Positions 13,301 through 28,300 of a stretch of DNA of 64,000 nucleotides are shown here, piece after piece. The stretch lies in NCBI RefSeq assembly GCF_015832195.1, contig NC_052046.1, forward strand, positions 41,736,473 to 41,800,472, read 5' to 3'. The number at the start of each line of letters is the position of its first letter. Within the stretch, counting starts at the first letter, position 1. The notes beneath the pieces are model-generated. The model worked only from the letters and a program-made list of their open reading frames with translations. It made no database searches and had not been told where the DNA came from. The translations under genes were made by a program, and so were the position numbers. Source of the DNA: Motacilla alba alba (Eukaryota > Chordata > Aves > Passeriformes > Motacillidae).

Positions 13301-16300
13301 GTAGTGTACCTCAACTTACTTTCTGTGCAGTTTTCTTTAATACTAGTCCTAGAAAAGCATGCTATATGCCTTTAAGTACTTTTCTATGTATTCCTTCACA
13401 AACATGAAATACAAAAAGAACAAAGCAAAAATTTAAAAACCACTATAGTGCAGAATACTAAAGGTTTGGAAAGAGAGATGGCAGTTTATAAATTCTGAAA
13501 CTTCATATATTATTTTGTTTTCAGAACCCACAAACATTTAAAAAACAAGAACAATAACCTTAGTTCTAAACAAGACCATTTGAAACCAAACAATGTTTTG
13601 ATATTTAACTGTCACTGAAAATTTAACTATCAGCCTTAAAGAGAAATGGATTTTTAAACCTGAAGATATAACCACTATAATAATTTAATCTGACCATTAT
13701 GTATGAGCAGAATGCCATTTTTTAATTTGTCTAGTGAATTCATAAATTTCTGCCTTTATTACAGCTTTTGTTTCATAAGGAGGCGACAGTCTATTTAAGA
13801 AAATCTGCTGCAGCTGCAGATAAACTGGTTTAAAAATTAGCTATCCTCATTTAAAAAAAAACTAACACACCGAAACCAAAATCAGGACAAACAAAACCAC
13901 AAAAGGTAGCTCTACAGGCCCAAAATACGCATTTTCTTCTAGCCTTAACCCATGTCAGACACTCTATGTTGCCAAGTTAGTGATGTACACACTAGCTGAC
14001 AAAGCCTGCTTCTGAGATCTCTTGGTCATGTAGGTATAGATGATTATTTCAGCAATGTCTGCTGCACACATTACAAAATATTCTGAGTTGGAACGAACCT
14101 ACAAGGACCGAGGAATCCGAGTCCAAGCGAATGGCCCATACAGGGCTCTAACCCACAACCTTGGCATTATTAGCGCCTTTCTCTGACCAATGGAAGTAAT
14201 TGTGGGTGTATGCAGCAGGGCTAAACCATCATTTACTTTCTGTACATGAAGAATTTGGGAGGCTGTTGAAAGATGCCTTAGCCACTTGTCCAGCTCCTAG
14301 CAGAGAAGAGTGAGTAAGCACCCTTTCTTTTTTACATAAAACAGAAGAGTGGTCCACCAGAGTTTATTTCTTCTTGTATTGCTAAGAATCACTACAAATC
14401 CAAAAAAATGTTCATGCACTGTGAAAAGATACTATTTCAGAAGGTTGCAGTTATTAGCTTGGTTTTCAAAAACAAGGCATCTGCATCAGCATCTGAGCTT
14501 CAGACAGCTTCCTGGAACCCAAGCCGCACATAAATGTACCAGAAAAACCAAAGGTGTAATTTTCTCATTACAGATTAGACCAATGTCAGTATTGAGTTTC
14601 TGCTCGGTGATAAATGGTGGTAATGTTTTGATGAGAGAATACCTAGTTCAGACACAGACTAGGTGATGTTAGTCTTTCTTGTCTGTCTAAATGAATTAGG
14701 CTTCCATAAAGGTTTGTGAAAGGCATAAGGGCATAAAACATCACCATAAAATTCAGATAAGCTATTAAAAGATTTCGTCTGAAAAACTCTAGGTGAAGGG
14801 AAGTCAGATTCCTCATTCACATTCTGGAGCTGACTCTGTCTGTGTTCGTAAGACACCTATGCTCATTTAGCCACAGAAGCACATCCTTCAAGATCAGGCC
14901 TATCTTTCACATAGACTGGTGCTAATTACACAAACTACTGCTGAAGGTACTCCAGTACTCTGCACATGTGCAGCAGCATCAAACAGAAAACTCAAAAGCA
15001 AACCTTAAGGGCTCTTGAGACCAATGTCACCAACAACAAAACCTTTGCAAAATAATAGTTCATTTAATTTCAACAGGAATCCTTCAATCATTCAACTGTC
15101 TATCAGCAACATCCTACACTGTGCAATGCATTGAACAGGTGTTTTCCCTACAAAGTTCAAGTCTTTGAGAACAAAACAGTTGATAAAGTCATATAATTTA
15201 AAGTAATATAGTTTATATCTTACCCATTCAGGTAAATCCCCTGGATTAATGCAATAAAAACACAATCACAAATACTGAAATGGATTACCTAGGCAGCAGG
15301 TCTACTAAAATTCCCCTACAAAAGCAGGTACCTTTGGCATATTTGACAGAGTGGAAAGTTTCTCATCCCTTTTGATCTTGATTAAAAAAGTAGCTTTAAG
15401 TGCTGGTTCATCAAAGCATGGAAAAGCAGACCTTGCTGCCAGAGGTTCAAACTGAGTTGCTGCAAACCACCTAATGGGAAGAGTGGAGAAGAGCAAATAA
15501 GAATTATTAAAAGCATAAATGTCAGTTTATTTAGGATAGAACAGTCTTTTCCTTTCCAAACAACCTAAGAGCTTCTTATGGGAATAACTTTTTGAAGACT
15601 GGCTGGGCCAGTCAGAAGAAATGTTTCATTCAAAATTTTTTCTTTAAAACCCAGTAACATACTTATTTGAGGAGTAATCTTCTTGGCTATTTTTTGCTTT
15701 CTGAACAAAGAAGAATACACCTGGAATAACTCACTTACAAAACAACTGCCAAAATATAAGTCAGCCAGTTTCCAGAGAGGGAGAACAAAAAGAAGATTGA
15801 ACAATAAAATTAGCAAGCATGCCTACTAAATAAGAGTTCGGAAACCTCTGCAGTAGATAGGACTGCAAGGAAACTTTTTCATCTAATTGCCAGGCCATTT
15901 CCTGCAGATCTTCCCACAGTTCATCTAACTGTATGCCTGCTCCCTGTGCTGGCTAGTAGATGGATTCTGTCCAAGTTCATGTTCTGTCTTGTCTCTAATC
16001 CAACAGTTATTAATATCACAAGAAACTTCTCAGGAGTCTACCTTCCTTCTCCACTACTTTTATACTAACTAGCTACGGAAATTACAGCTTTTGATGGAGA
16101 GCATCTCTGACTTCCACACCTGCCAGACAACACAGAGCTCAGCAAGTCTACTAATTGAAGTATTTACTGGTGCGACACAGAGAAGAACATGGTACACATT
16201 GTGGGTTTTTTTCTTCCTTGCTTTTTTTTTTAACCTACTGCCAAGCTACCCACAAATGTTTGGGTGGTTTATTTTTTCTGCACCATGATTTGAACATTTT

Positions 16301-19300
16301 TGGATATACAGCTTTTCTAAGAAGGCACAGTGCTGACAACTCACAAGATTAAACTGCATGTCTGCTTTAAACTTCATATTCTTTTATTTCCTCTGACAAA
16401 TTAATGCAGTTTCACTGCAAGATTGTGCAGAAGAAAAGCGAAGAATAAAGAATCACTCTGTATAAAAATGTAAGTAAGGCCAAATTTATTTATTTTTTAT
16501 TTTGCTTTTGGCAACAAATTGAGTGAGTTTGCCACTTTGTAATTTTGTGATGATAAAAAAAATATTCAAAAGAAACTAGAACTAAACAAAAGAAAATATA
16601 TTTTCTTCCAAAATCAATTGATAGTTTGAATTTTATATAGAAAGTACAGTAACGTCTATTACCAACAGACGTTATCAGAGCAGTCTGCATTTGTAAAACT
16701 ACAGACATCAGACAGACAGAGACAATGCCCCCGCAAAAAGAAGAGGCAGGCAAGGCAATGGAAATGATGAAATCACTAAAGACTTATCTGGAAAGGATTT
16801 ACTGAAAAACTTACAGGTTAAAACATGTTCAACATACAAGTTAAAACACCCTGTTCCTAAATAAAAGCAGGTAGCACTGGACTGAAGGGGGACAAAACCT
16901 CAAAAAATTGCTTAATTGTTCACAGAGGAAAAAATATGACCTGTGAGTATTCTCTTTCTACTATGGTAAATACAATCAGAAAAGAAAGCTGCAGCTACAT
17001 CAGAGTAAGAAAAAAATCCACTGAGTTTCAATCATCTAGGTAGTTTTTGCCTTCTATACTTGCCACTGCACTCTGTCATCTGCTTACTTCATGGGAAGGC
17101 ATGTTTTTAACGCTTGCAATAAATTGCTTAGCTGACCCACACTGCTCTTCCTGTCCCTTTTTTATTGCACTGCACTGTTTCCAGAAGACCATGGATAGTT
17201 ACTTGCCCACAAAGGCATGAACGCTCTTAAGTACATGACCAACATGAGGCCCATCTGAAGTGGGGAGGAAGGGCCAATTTTTAATAATCTTCTTGATAAA
17301 AGACACTAATTTACTCTTTGTAAAAATAAGTGCAATGTTTCCCTTTTCTCCAGTCACATGAGACTTTGCCTGACTGCTGTGACTTTTTTATATATGATTG
17401 AGAGTGTCTTGGCAATGACATCTCTCAGTTCCCTTACGACTGTGCGATGCATCCCTTTGGGCCCCACTGGGTTCCTCTGGTGGTCTTGAATCTGGCCTCT
17501 TTATATGAGGGCAGGACTTTGTTTCCTCAGTCCTTGCCTTGAAATTCAAGGGCTCAAGAAATGCGGGAAGAATGTCCAAAGAGAGAAATTAAAAATTTAC
17601 CAAACCAAAAAATCGACACTACAACCACCTACAACAACCTCCACACTGAAGTACATTTCACAGTAGGAGAGGCTACTCTGACTTAAGGAACTCATCCATG
17701 AAAGCATTTTTCAGGTAGATTAATTAAGAGATAAAAGACTGATTTTTCTCAAGAGGATTAAGTTGCATAAAATGTCCAATAAAAAAAAGCAACCTTTTTA
17801 CTTCTGTTATCAAAGCACAATTAGAAGTGACAGAACAGAGAAGCTGTATTAGTGGGCATACCTTTGCTTAGAGTTCTCATCCTGGTAAGAAATTTTGTAG
17901 AAGCCATAGTAGGTGTCTGATAAATTAGACGAATATTCCATGTTGACAGTGTAATTCTGTCCTGCAAGGAGAGCCTCCGGAGCCATGAGTGCAATCTGGT
18001 CATGCAATGGATATTCCAGGAATTCAACTGGCTTTGCTTGCTGCCCTTGTGCTGAAGTAATTGTTGCCTTGGTGATATTAAGTCCTGAGCTGTGAAGAAC
18101 AATCTTCCGAGTTACATGGAGGATGTTGACCACTATTTTCACAGAGCCTGTAAATTTCAGAGTAGTTAAATTTGGCTGCAAGACAAGATCATAGTGCAGT
18201 GGTACAACATCAGGAGGAAGTCTAATTTTTGCCCAGGGAAATAGTTTTCCATTGGTTGCCAAAGGATATATTAGTTCCATTGTATGATTTTTTTTATGGC
18301 AGCCTTCTTTGGTAAATGTACACTTGGGAAGAAGATAAATCACTATTATTAATGAAAATGCAATCACAAAAACAACTGTGCAAACCACCATGGTCCTCGT
18401 AGAGGGAACTGAGCATGATCCATTTGGATTTTGTCTATATGCAGACATGTTATTCTGCAGACCCGAACTTCTGTTCATGAAGGACATCCCCAGCAATTTT
18501 GCTGATGACTCATAATCCTCTTCATCATCATCCACTTCGTGCTCTCCAAGGCCACGCACCAAGAGACGAGAGCTTCTTGGTTCATATTCCACTTCATCAG
18601 GCTCTAGTGGATGTAAACAAGGCTCTTTTGCCAGGTCAACCACATCGGGCTCCTCTTCAAACATACTATTTTCAATCATATTCCTGGGTAACTGGATTCG
18701 ATCTGAAAAATAAATGACCATATATTACATCAGAAACAACTGGCTTGATTTTAACACCTCAAAGATATTTCACCAAATTACAGAATAGAAACGTCTTCAC
18801 AGTATATACCATCAAGATCTCTTCCATTTTCTGTCCTAAGTTTGTTTCCTGGAAATATTACTACGCTTTTCTGCCTACCCTAATTTTGCCTTCAGTATCT
18901 TCAAAAGGATGCTTTCCTTGGGCATAATCAAAAGCATCTTACAGCATAACTGGAGGTCAGCTAGACCACTGCACTGCTTTCCCAGTTCACTTATGTCACT
19001 CGCTTGGCTGCATTTCCTCTACTCCAGTAAACTATATATGTACTCAACTAAATTCTTCAAGTTTGATTATTTCTTATGTTGCACAGTAAAGCACAACAGC
19101 CAATACAGTTCTAGAAGTGTTTCAAATATGCTACTTTTTGAGTTCTTTAGCAGAGGAGAAAATCTGCCAATGCAATGGCAGCCATACAAATAAAACATTC
19201 ATTAGACATTTTTGAACTTAATTTTTTTCACAAACACTGTAAAAAATATAAAAATATTTCTCACACAAAAACAGCAGAATAAAAACCATAGTTCCAATTG

Positions 19301-22300
19301 GCATCTTCATTTAAGATCTGGCTCATACAATCCTTGAAACAATCCATGCATCTAAGAAGTCAAATCAGTGTCAATCAGACTGTTTGTCTCCGTAAAACTT
19401 GTCCTTAATAGATAACGGACCAGTGAATATAAATGAGGAATTGAAATTCATACTAAATTTTAAAATCACATTTTTATAACATGCAGTTACATTTTGATCA
19501 AACTTCTGATCCTATCTTCCAATGCTTATGTAAAAGGTTATCTTTTAGCCAATTAGTCTCCAGTCACAGGTTCTATCCAAGGGACTAGACAATACTTTTG
19601 CTCAACAGCAAGGGCTCAGAAATTAACCTAATCTCTTTCGGACATGCCTGTGTACAGTCAACTAACAATATTCCCATCACACCTCTATCTTCGACGTTAT
19701 TTGTTTCCAGAAGAAGAAAGCTGATTTTTGCTCTGGATGTAAATTAAAGTTGGCTAACTTGTATTAATTTGTGGCAAGACTGTACATTTTGCCTGTCTAT
19801 AAACAACCTAGAATATAACTGTTCCTCCAATGTATTATTTATTTTATTTTTCATTTTATTAAAGTTAAGTTCCATATGGCTGAAACTCTCAAAAGTGAAA
19901 ATAAAACGTTTTAAAGAAAAGATGGCAAGAATATTTTCAAACTAAATATACTAAGTTCCTCAACATTTACTCTAAATGTATCAAGACTTCCTGTTTCAAG
20001 GCCACAAACTCAGAAAAACTGGAGTGTCAGTAGCTGTAGCAATGAAAAGGCCTTAAAATACGGTAAAAAGAAAATAAAAAAATTCTTCCCCAGAAAATTC
20101 AGTAAGAGAAAGGTACTAGTCAACCTGAACAGGAGATATAGTAATGTATGAAAGCAGGGAGTTTGGTGAAACTTGGATCTACCTGCTCTAAGAAGGAACA
20201 GGATCAGAGGGTCACAAGATATCTGAGGCTGGAAGGGACTTCAGGAAGCCATCTCCTCCAATCTCTAGGCAAAAGCAGCTTCCAGAATTTTCTATTCTTA
20301 TGATATTTCCCAGTACAGTGCTCACATGCCAGCCTTCAGGCTGCGGTTGCATTCAGTGGTCTACCACCATGACCTCTACTCTGCAGCATGTGCACTCACA
20401 TGTCAAACTGGGGGCCATGCAGAATTGAGAGGACAGAAAGCTAAGTTAAATTAGAAGTGAAAACACAAAGGCAAACTAGTGGAGGAAAAAAATGCAGAAA
20501 GAAAGTACTGTGCAGCAGAAACTCTTTTACAATTCCTCTGCCCAAGAACAGTTAATCAAGAATTCACTATAACTTTTAACAGAATTTCTTGATTACCCCC
20601 CTCTGCTGGCTGCTTTTGAAATCGGCTGACTAGCTTCAATCAAATCCAAAAACAGGCTCAAGACCAAGTTTCTTCAAGCCCCAATGAAATCCCACCCCCT
20701 GTCAATCAGCAGCTGGTAGAAGACACCCAAATCTGTATCTGCTATGTAAAAAAGGCAGGTATTAAGACTCACATCTTAACCACTCCAAAAGGTAGCAGTC
20801 AATCAGTACACAGCTCCAACCCCAGCCATGGCATGTGCAGCTGCATGGCCAGCAAAAGAGGTAGAAGACAGGGGAGGCACTGCAGAGGGAAGGAGGAGAA
20901 AGATAAAGTGCATAAATCTAGCAGAAAGTAGGTTTCATCAGCTCTGAGGTTTAGAGAACAGTTTGCTTTTTGAGGAACATATTCTCTAATAAGTTACTTC
21001 TAAAGACAGTATTTTCAAAGTTGCATGCACATACTAACAACTTTTTCAGTCAAAAAGAATTATACTAAAAAATCTCAAACTGAAACTAAAACAGAAAAGT
21101 TAAACTAGAAGTTAGCTTCAAGACAACACACAGTTTTAATACCTAGAGACATTAATTTCTAGGAAAATAACAGTTATAGGCAATTTCTACAGAAATATTT
21201 GCACAAATTGGAAGCAATCAAAACCTCTAAGATCAAGACTTTCCTGCATATCAAAAGCATCACCAGACTACCACTCTCCACTGGAGAGAACACAGATCAA
21301 GTATCAAAAGGTTACTAGAGCTATTTATGCTGACATAAGTCTTTTAATAATTTTCTTTATTCACAGAACACATTTTTAGGAGATGAACCATAAAAAATTT
21401 GTTTAAAACTTTAACATGCAGATAACCTCTGAACTGTTTCCTTCCTGTTGGTTCACTGGCATTGATAACATGATAGCGTGAGTGAACTGAACTTTTATGA
21501 CATTTCAATTTTAACCCATGAACTGTTACAATATGAGCTAAACAGCCATATGAAGGGGAAAAACGCAATATTCTTAAACTGAAACATGCCACAGGGAATA
21601 AGGAGCAGCTTGAGGAGCATGATTGCAAGCATCACATTTCACTGTCATCTCTCATACCATATACGGCCAATCAGCAAACATTCCCATTTTAAAACACATA
21701 CAAAGCAGATTAATTCATATTACAAATATAACACAAGATAAATTATAAATTCATGAGTGGGAAAATTCACTTGGAAAGAACTTGCATGGTTCCAGTGAAC
21801 TACCACTGTCATGCCAGAGGCTGCAGGTGCACTAGAGGCATTTGTGGTCACACCAGTCAACAAAAATGGAAGTACTCATCTGAGCTGCTAAAATGTGTTA
21901 CAAAAGCCATCTGTCATCAAGCATAGCAACCTGAATCTAAATCTTTGCTAAACACAAATCTAGTGTGAGAGTAAACAAGGAGGTAAAAGAAAAAAGTCTT
22001 GGAAGTGAGTCTTGCAGCTCTCAAAATAGCTGTAATGAAATGCTAAGAGCCTAAAGGTGAAAGCTTAAGCTTTTAGCTACATTAGCTAAAAACTTAAATA
22101 TACCCAAACAAAAATGATTTTACACAATTCTTCTACAAATTTTTATTCTGAAAGCAAGAGATTTTAAACACCTTCCTCAATACATGATCTAGTATCACAT
22201 TTAATGGTAAATAATATGAATACTCACAGTTAGAAACAATTCTGAGAAAAGATGTGAGGTTAACTACTACATGACTGACAAACCCAGAAAACTAATCTTC

Positions 22301-25300
22301 CTTATCTGAAAAAATGAAGGAAGGCAGACTTTTTCTCAAAATTGATGGTTCTGAAAGTTTGTTTAGAGCTGCCTCCTACAGCACAGATTCCCAAAAATCT
22401 ATTGCAAGATACCTCCTCACTACAATATTCAGGGATGGTAACAAGCTGGGTCTATTATTTTCTGTGAAGAGGACAAAATGCTTAGATGTGAACTTCAAAT
22501 GCTGTTTACGCCATGACAACAGTACAAAGACCTCAGTGTATGCACTGCAGACTTTGACAATGTAATCCCATGGGCTTTGATAATGTGACCTAGGCGGTAT
22601 AGAGCGGCGTGACTTAAGGACACAAAGGCAAGCGCACAGCTTGTTCCCACAAAACATACACTCTTCACTTCCATACCTCTCACAAATTAGTCTTTAAACT
22701 GATGAAGCAACTTCAGCAGAATACTCATGTTCAGTATGAAACATGATCCTACAGAACAATCAGATGTTGAAGTAAAACTGTAGTGTAGCATTTGCTCACA
22801 GTATTTCTTTTGTCTCAAGAGGTCCAATTTCATTAAGGAGGAGAACCTAAGCTTTTTCCTGAAGTTTAATAGACAACACAATGTTTTGAATTTTAGTGTG
22901 TGCAACAACAAAATATCTCATTATGTTTGGTTTTTGGATTCTATTATAAATATGCTGTAGAACACAGAAAGAAATTATTCCTTTATATTTCAGAGACAGT
23001 ATCTTCCTGAAATGCTATTTGTACCTCTTTTTAGTTCTAGAAGCATGTACTTTTCCCTTGCAAAACAAAATCAGTAGTCTCTTGTCTATGTCTACTATGT
23101 CTGGGTATTCTACCTCAGAGCAGAAATCTCAATAGTCAAAAGTCTAATATGGATCTAATTATTTATTAATTAGTTCATTGATTGAACTATTAATTGAGTT
23201 CATTGCTTTTTAAAAGATATGCAGAAAATGCTCAAAGGCATTTTATTTTTCAATTTCTCAATTCTGATTAAGAGGCTAAAACTAAAAAAATACCTAAAAA
23301 TCCTATTCAATCCTATTCAATTCAGACAGACTGTTACTGCTTTCTGAGACTGAAATTCACCACAGTATGATCTTTAAATAGTGAGAAGATATCATAAAAT
23401 ATTTTACCTGAAAAAAATGTAGGAGGAGTAACAGTAACACCTGACACATTGTAGCAGTCAAACTTCCACCGAAAATAAGTAAGAACCTTTCTGCAATTCT
23501 GGAATAACCTAGGAGCAAAATAACTATTGGGCAGCATGTACCAGCAGAAGTAGCAAAACCCAAGGCCAGACCAAACTCATCAAGGGGCATAAAGTGTGGC
23601 AACCAACTGGAATAAAAACTGATTCCCACTGAATGTAAACTACTTCAGCTGCATATAAATAATAGGAGAGAAGGTACAGAGTTAAGCCTGCCCAAAACAA
23701 GACATTCATGCCTTGTGGGTCAGGAAAGAACACCAAAAAACTGTGGGCCAAGTACTTGTTTTGCTATCAAGCAACTCACTGATAGTATGTCAAAGAATAA
23801 TTTTGCCCAATGATTTCAGGAAAAGATGTTTAACAATGCCATTAGCTATTAAGAGCTATAATACTGTTTTGCATACATAACTTTTATGTCCAAATTTAAA
23901 AGCATTAGCCCTTTTTTTTGGCAGAAGCAGCTGCTGACAAAACAGCAAATTCCATAAACAAACCACATAAATTTGCTCCCGTTAAAAGCCTGGTTGCTTT
24001 GGCTAAGGCTATCCGGCAGGGCAAAAAGCAACTCCAAGATGGATTTTTTCCCTTTAAAGATAGTTTTTATCTTCATGTAGCTGTCTAAATGCCACCTCAG
24101 CTAGAAGTAGCGGTGAAACACTTGCAAAGTTTCAGCACAGGTACTAAGATCAGAGTATGTTATTCCTAATACATGAATGAGCCTGCCACCAGGATGGTAA
24201 ACTGAGGAGAAGATGCTATTGGGCACAAATACTGTGTCACACAGTCTAAAACTGAAAGAACAAAGGCTTCACTAAAACTTAAGAATTGGAGAATTAGTTC
24301 TACACTGTTAAGGTTTAGCAAATAGCATAAAATTCCCTGTTTCCAGGACTCTGAGGAACTATCTGAAGCACCTATGAGCACTTGCAAATACTTTGTGTTA
24401 TGGCATGTAAGCATGCTCCAAGCAGAGAAATGCATGCTTCTATGTATGCTTAATTCAGAAGTAAAAATAGTAAGATTGGTTAGAGTACATGGAACCAGAC
24501 CTTCTCTCCCTTACTTTGGGACGAGCAGAAAGGAATGTGGTAGCTACAACTGAAGCAGGTCACTCATACATAGCCATGGATACAAAACCGTACAAATGCT
24601 ACGACTCTTTAAGTTGTTTAGTCCTTGTCAGTACTAGTAGTATGGCACCTGGGAAAGCCAATGAAGGAATTCTGCAGAAATAATGACACATATAGAATCA
24701 CTGCCCTCTCTCATATCAAAAGCAGTAAATTTAGTATATATATTTCCCAGAAAAAGAAGAAAAAACAAAGGTTGAAAAACAGATATCAACAAAACATTTC
24801 CACTGTAACTTAAATTTTATATTTTGCTTAGTGAAATAATAATTTCTCATTGTATCTGAAAAAAAAAACCAACTAGAAACAGCACAAATTAAAAAGAACC
24901 TATTAGCCATGACAAATGTATTGAAGTTTTCTGCTATAACTGCACTGTCTTTAAGAGGAAACATGATTTGTGCAGACATGGCTCTAGAAAATTTGCAAAT
25001 AATAGGTGTACCTCTTACAGAATCTGTTATTTTAGGGAAAAGATTAAGACATTATTCATAGCACAGTACTCATCTATATTTATGAGAGAGGAAACATAAA
25101 ATATACCTACTTAATGAAATTTCTCACACATATCTTATGTGTGTAGTTATGTCAAGCTAGTGACCAGAACAAGATGAAATATGAGGCTCAATTAAAACCA
25201 GATGTACTTGCACTGTACAGTTTGCATGCAAGAAGGAACAAAACAAGCTATAGGAGAACACTTGAACAAATATTCAACAAGCTTTCAGAAACATTATGCG

Positions 25301-28300
25301 TTTCTATTACTAGTTTCTATTTAAATTTAAAATAACTCAATATTTTAAATGCACAAACCACTAAGGCTGTCACTATATATAAAAAAAAAATCTCAATGCT
25401 TCTTTCTTTCCTGAAGACTAGACTTGACTGTAGAAACAAAACTGATTTTTCACACTGAAGAGTCATCTAAAATGTGTTTAAGGACATCTGGGGCACTAAG
25501 GATTTTGAAACACTATTAAAGGTTTACACTTCTCTTCCTGAACTGTCTCATGCAAATCTGCTTCTTCAACCTCAAACAGGAGGAGGGTAGAGACAGAGAA
25601 ACGTTTAATACATCAAATCTCTCTGAACTGTCCTATCTAAAATTTCAGAAGTGCTACCATGGAAAAGCAACATAGCATATGGTATTCAGTCACCTCTTTT
25701 AAGTCTGGGGGATTTTAAAATTAAATTCGGCATAGGCCAAACTTCCACATATAACGTAGATCTATTTATTTATGCTGAGTTACTTAGTAATACATTATTT
25801 TAACAGAATTGTAAAAATTAAAACAATATACTTGGGCTCTGCTCTTACTGATGGCAGTTCACCAATTCTACTTTACAGGAAGCCACAGATCAATCACCCC
25901 AGTTTCAAACTGCCAAATATTAATGTTTTTATAGAAGGCATAAGGGAACATGCACTGTTATTTGTGCACCTCATGCTGGACTCGTTGCTTGAGACTTGCT
26001 CCAAATCTAATATCCTATTCTTACCCAAAACTATTGTCCTGGTTATTGTTTCTAAGTTGTCTGAGAGAAGAGAGATGGGCAGCCCAAAGAGGAGGGCCAA
26101 AAATTCATTGTCACAGACACTGAAACTGGCAAACAAAGGCATTTTGAAGAAAATTCGGTTCCAAATACTACACTGGAAATCCAAAAGGTGAGAAGTATTT
26201 CAGAAAGTGCAATCACTTCCTCAATGGAGACCAAAAATCACTAGTTAAGGGTTTTTATTACTGCAGATCAGCATTAGAGTTTAAGTAAACTGAAATAAGA
26301 ACAGCCAGGGGTATAGATAAAACACAATTGTCGACCAGATTTTTTTTTAACAGATGAGGAGTGAAATGGCCAGCAAATAAGAAGATTAATTGACAGCTAA
26401 ACATCTGAATTGGTAGACTTTGAAAATGCACACTTAAAACATTACTTGTTAACACTTTCTTAGATATAAACGTCATCCTTCTAAACCTAAAGATGAAATA
26501 ATGCTGGAAACTAGCTAATGCTGTTTATAAATTGCATAACCTAATATGACAGAAATGAGCTTCAAAAAACCAGCAGAGAATGAAGCAACATTCTACCCTA
26601 CTTAACTACTACAGGAAATGAAATGAGAAAAAAAACAAAGATCAAGAAACAGAGGTGACAACTTAGAAAACTAACAGTATTTTGTATTAATAGTTTTGTG
26701 GAAGATAAATATTTTAAGAATAAAAATCTCAACAGATTACTGATGCAATACAGTTTTTTGTTTTTCAGAGACCCACTTCCCTATTTATTTAGGCACCATT
26801 CAAATCCATATATATTTATTATGTCCTATCTATATGCTGTATTATAAGATATTTGCCACAGGATTTGAACACATAGATGACATTATCCCATCACTAGGTG
26901 ACACCTAATTTTTTACCACAAAATTCTCAAAGAATACAAATAATTGGCATTGATTGATCTCTGGCAGTATATGCCAGTAAATGCTCAGTCTACAAATAAG
27001 TGCTTACGACAAAAAAACCTCCTGCTATCAAAAGCCTTCTGTTACATTTGGAATGCAGATTCAGAGCTGCTTTCTGTTACTGCAATTTCAAAACCTACTG
27101 GTCAAACCAGAAATAACCTCAGCTCTGCAATAAGGCTTATGACAGGTTGCTTGCTCAGGCTAGCACTTCAAAATCTGAACAACAATTATACAAGAGACAC
27201 TTAACAGGCTAAAAGCAACCATACTGGTATTTAACTTTTAAACTGTAATTCACTGTTGAAGCATCAGCAGCTAGGAAAGGAAAGCCAGGCTTTCTCACCA
27301 TTGAGTATAAATATGAAGTCTAAATTTTTAAAGACAATTAAAGACAATTAAGCAAACAGATAAACAAACAGATGTACTCATATGCAGAAGTGATTGTCAT
27401 CTTTATGTTCATGGCCAGTCCAGAAGTATGGGTCGAAGCCTCTCAATCCACATGAACACTGAGTAGGAGTACATAGAAGCTGCATTACCTTTTGACATCT
27501 GAAAGGAGACCACTTCCAAAGTTACTTCTGAAGCAGAACTGCCTCCCATCAATCAGAAAATTTAACAGTAGGAGTACAGTACTGACTGGACCCACACTGG
27601 AGCTATGCAATACAGTTGTTGTCACAGACATGCAAAACAACTGATGATCAATGAGACAGACTTTACATGCAATTCCATTCCCCCTAAAAGCAAAAAACTA
27701 TGAAGCCATATCTGAAGCCCTATCTCACAACCCTTGCATTAAAAAAAAAAAGGTGCACTGAAAAATAAACACTCAGTAGAATCAGTAATGCTACAGACAG
27801 TCTTGGAAAGTTTCTGTAGTTTGTTTGCTAGCAATATTCCATGCTCAGCATGCAATTATTCCCAATACTGCAGGCTCCCTGCTACTACCTAGCAATCATT
27901 CTTTAAGGAATAAATTTGCTTTTTGTATGAACTGTTAATTGCTGTGGTCTAGTGTCTTATTTTTCCTTGATGAATTTTGTACATTAGCATAGTCAAAATC
28001 AGCACACAGTGGTTGCTGTAGATCGATTTAAAAAAAAGGAACAAAAGTGTTGAAATCAAGCAAAAAAAAAAAAAAAAGCAGACATTTTATACATTTAGCA
28101 GAAAATGGTAGTAACAGTTGATCACACCTGTGCTTATAAACAGTTAGGAGAATCGCTATATGATTTTGTCTGAGAGGTATATACTTTTGAAAGAACTTAG
28201 TTTTGAATTTTTCCTTCATTGCTTGTTGATAAGGTCTTCTGGACAGTCTGAGCAAGCAGCATTCTATAAAAAAGAAAATCTAACACATTTAAAATTGCTT

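Noticed and set aside
14125..14191. Functional tRNA-Ile gene
   Set aside because: The D-arm side and acceptor 5' strand are missing, stems carry mismatches, and a CR1 tail is fused to it; it is the head of a SINE.
25772..26191. 139-codon plus-strand open frame
   Set aside because: No recognised domain, no plausible start context or splice partner, and a comparable antisense frame at the same place. It lies deep in LNPEP intron 1.
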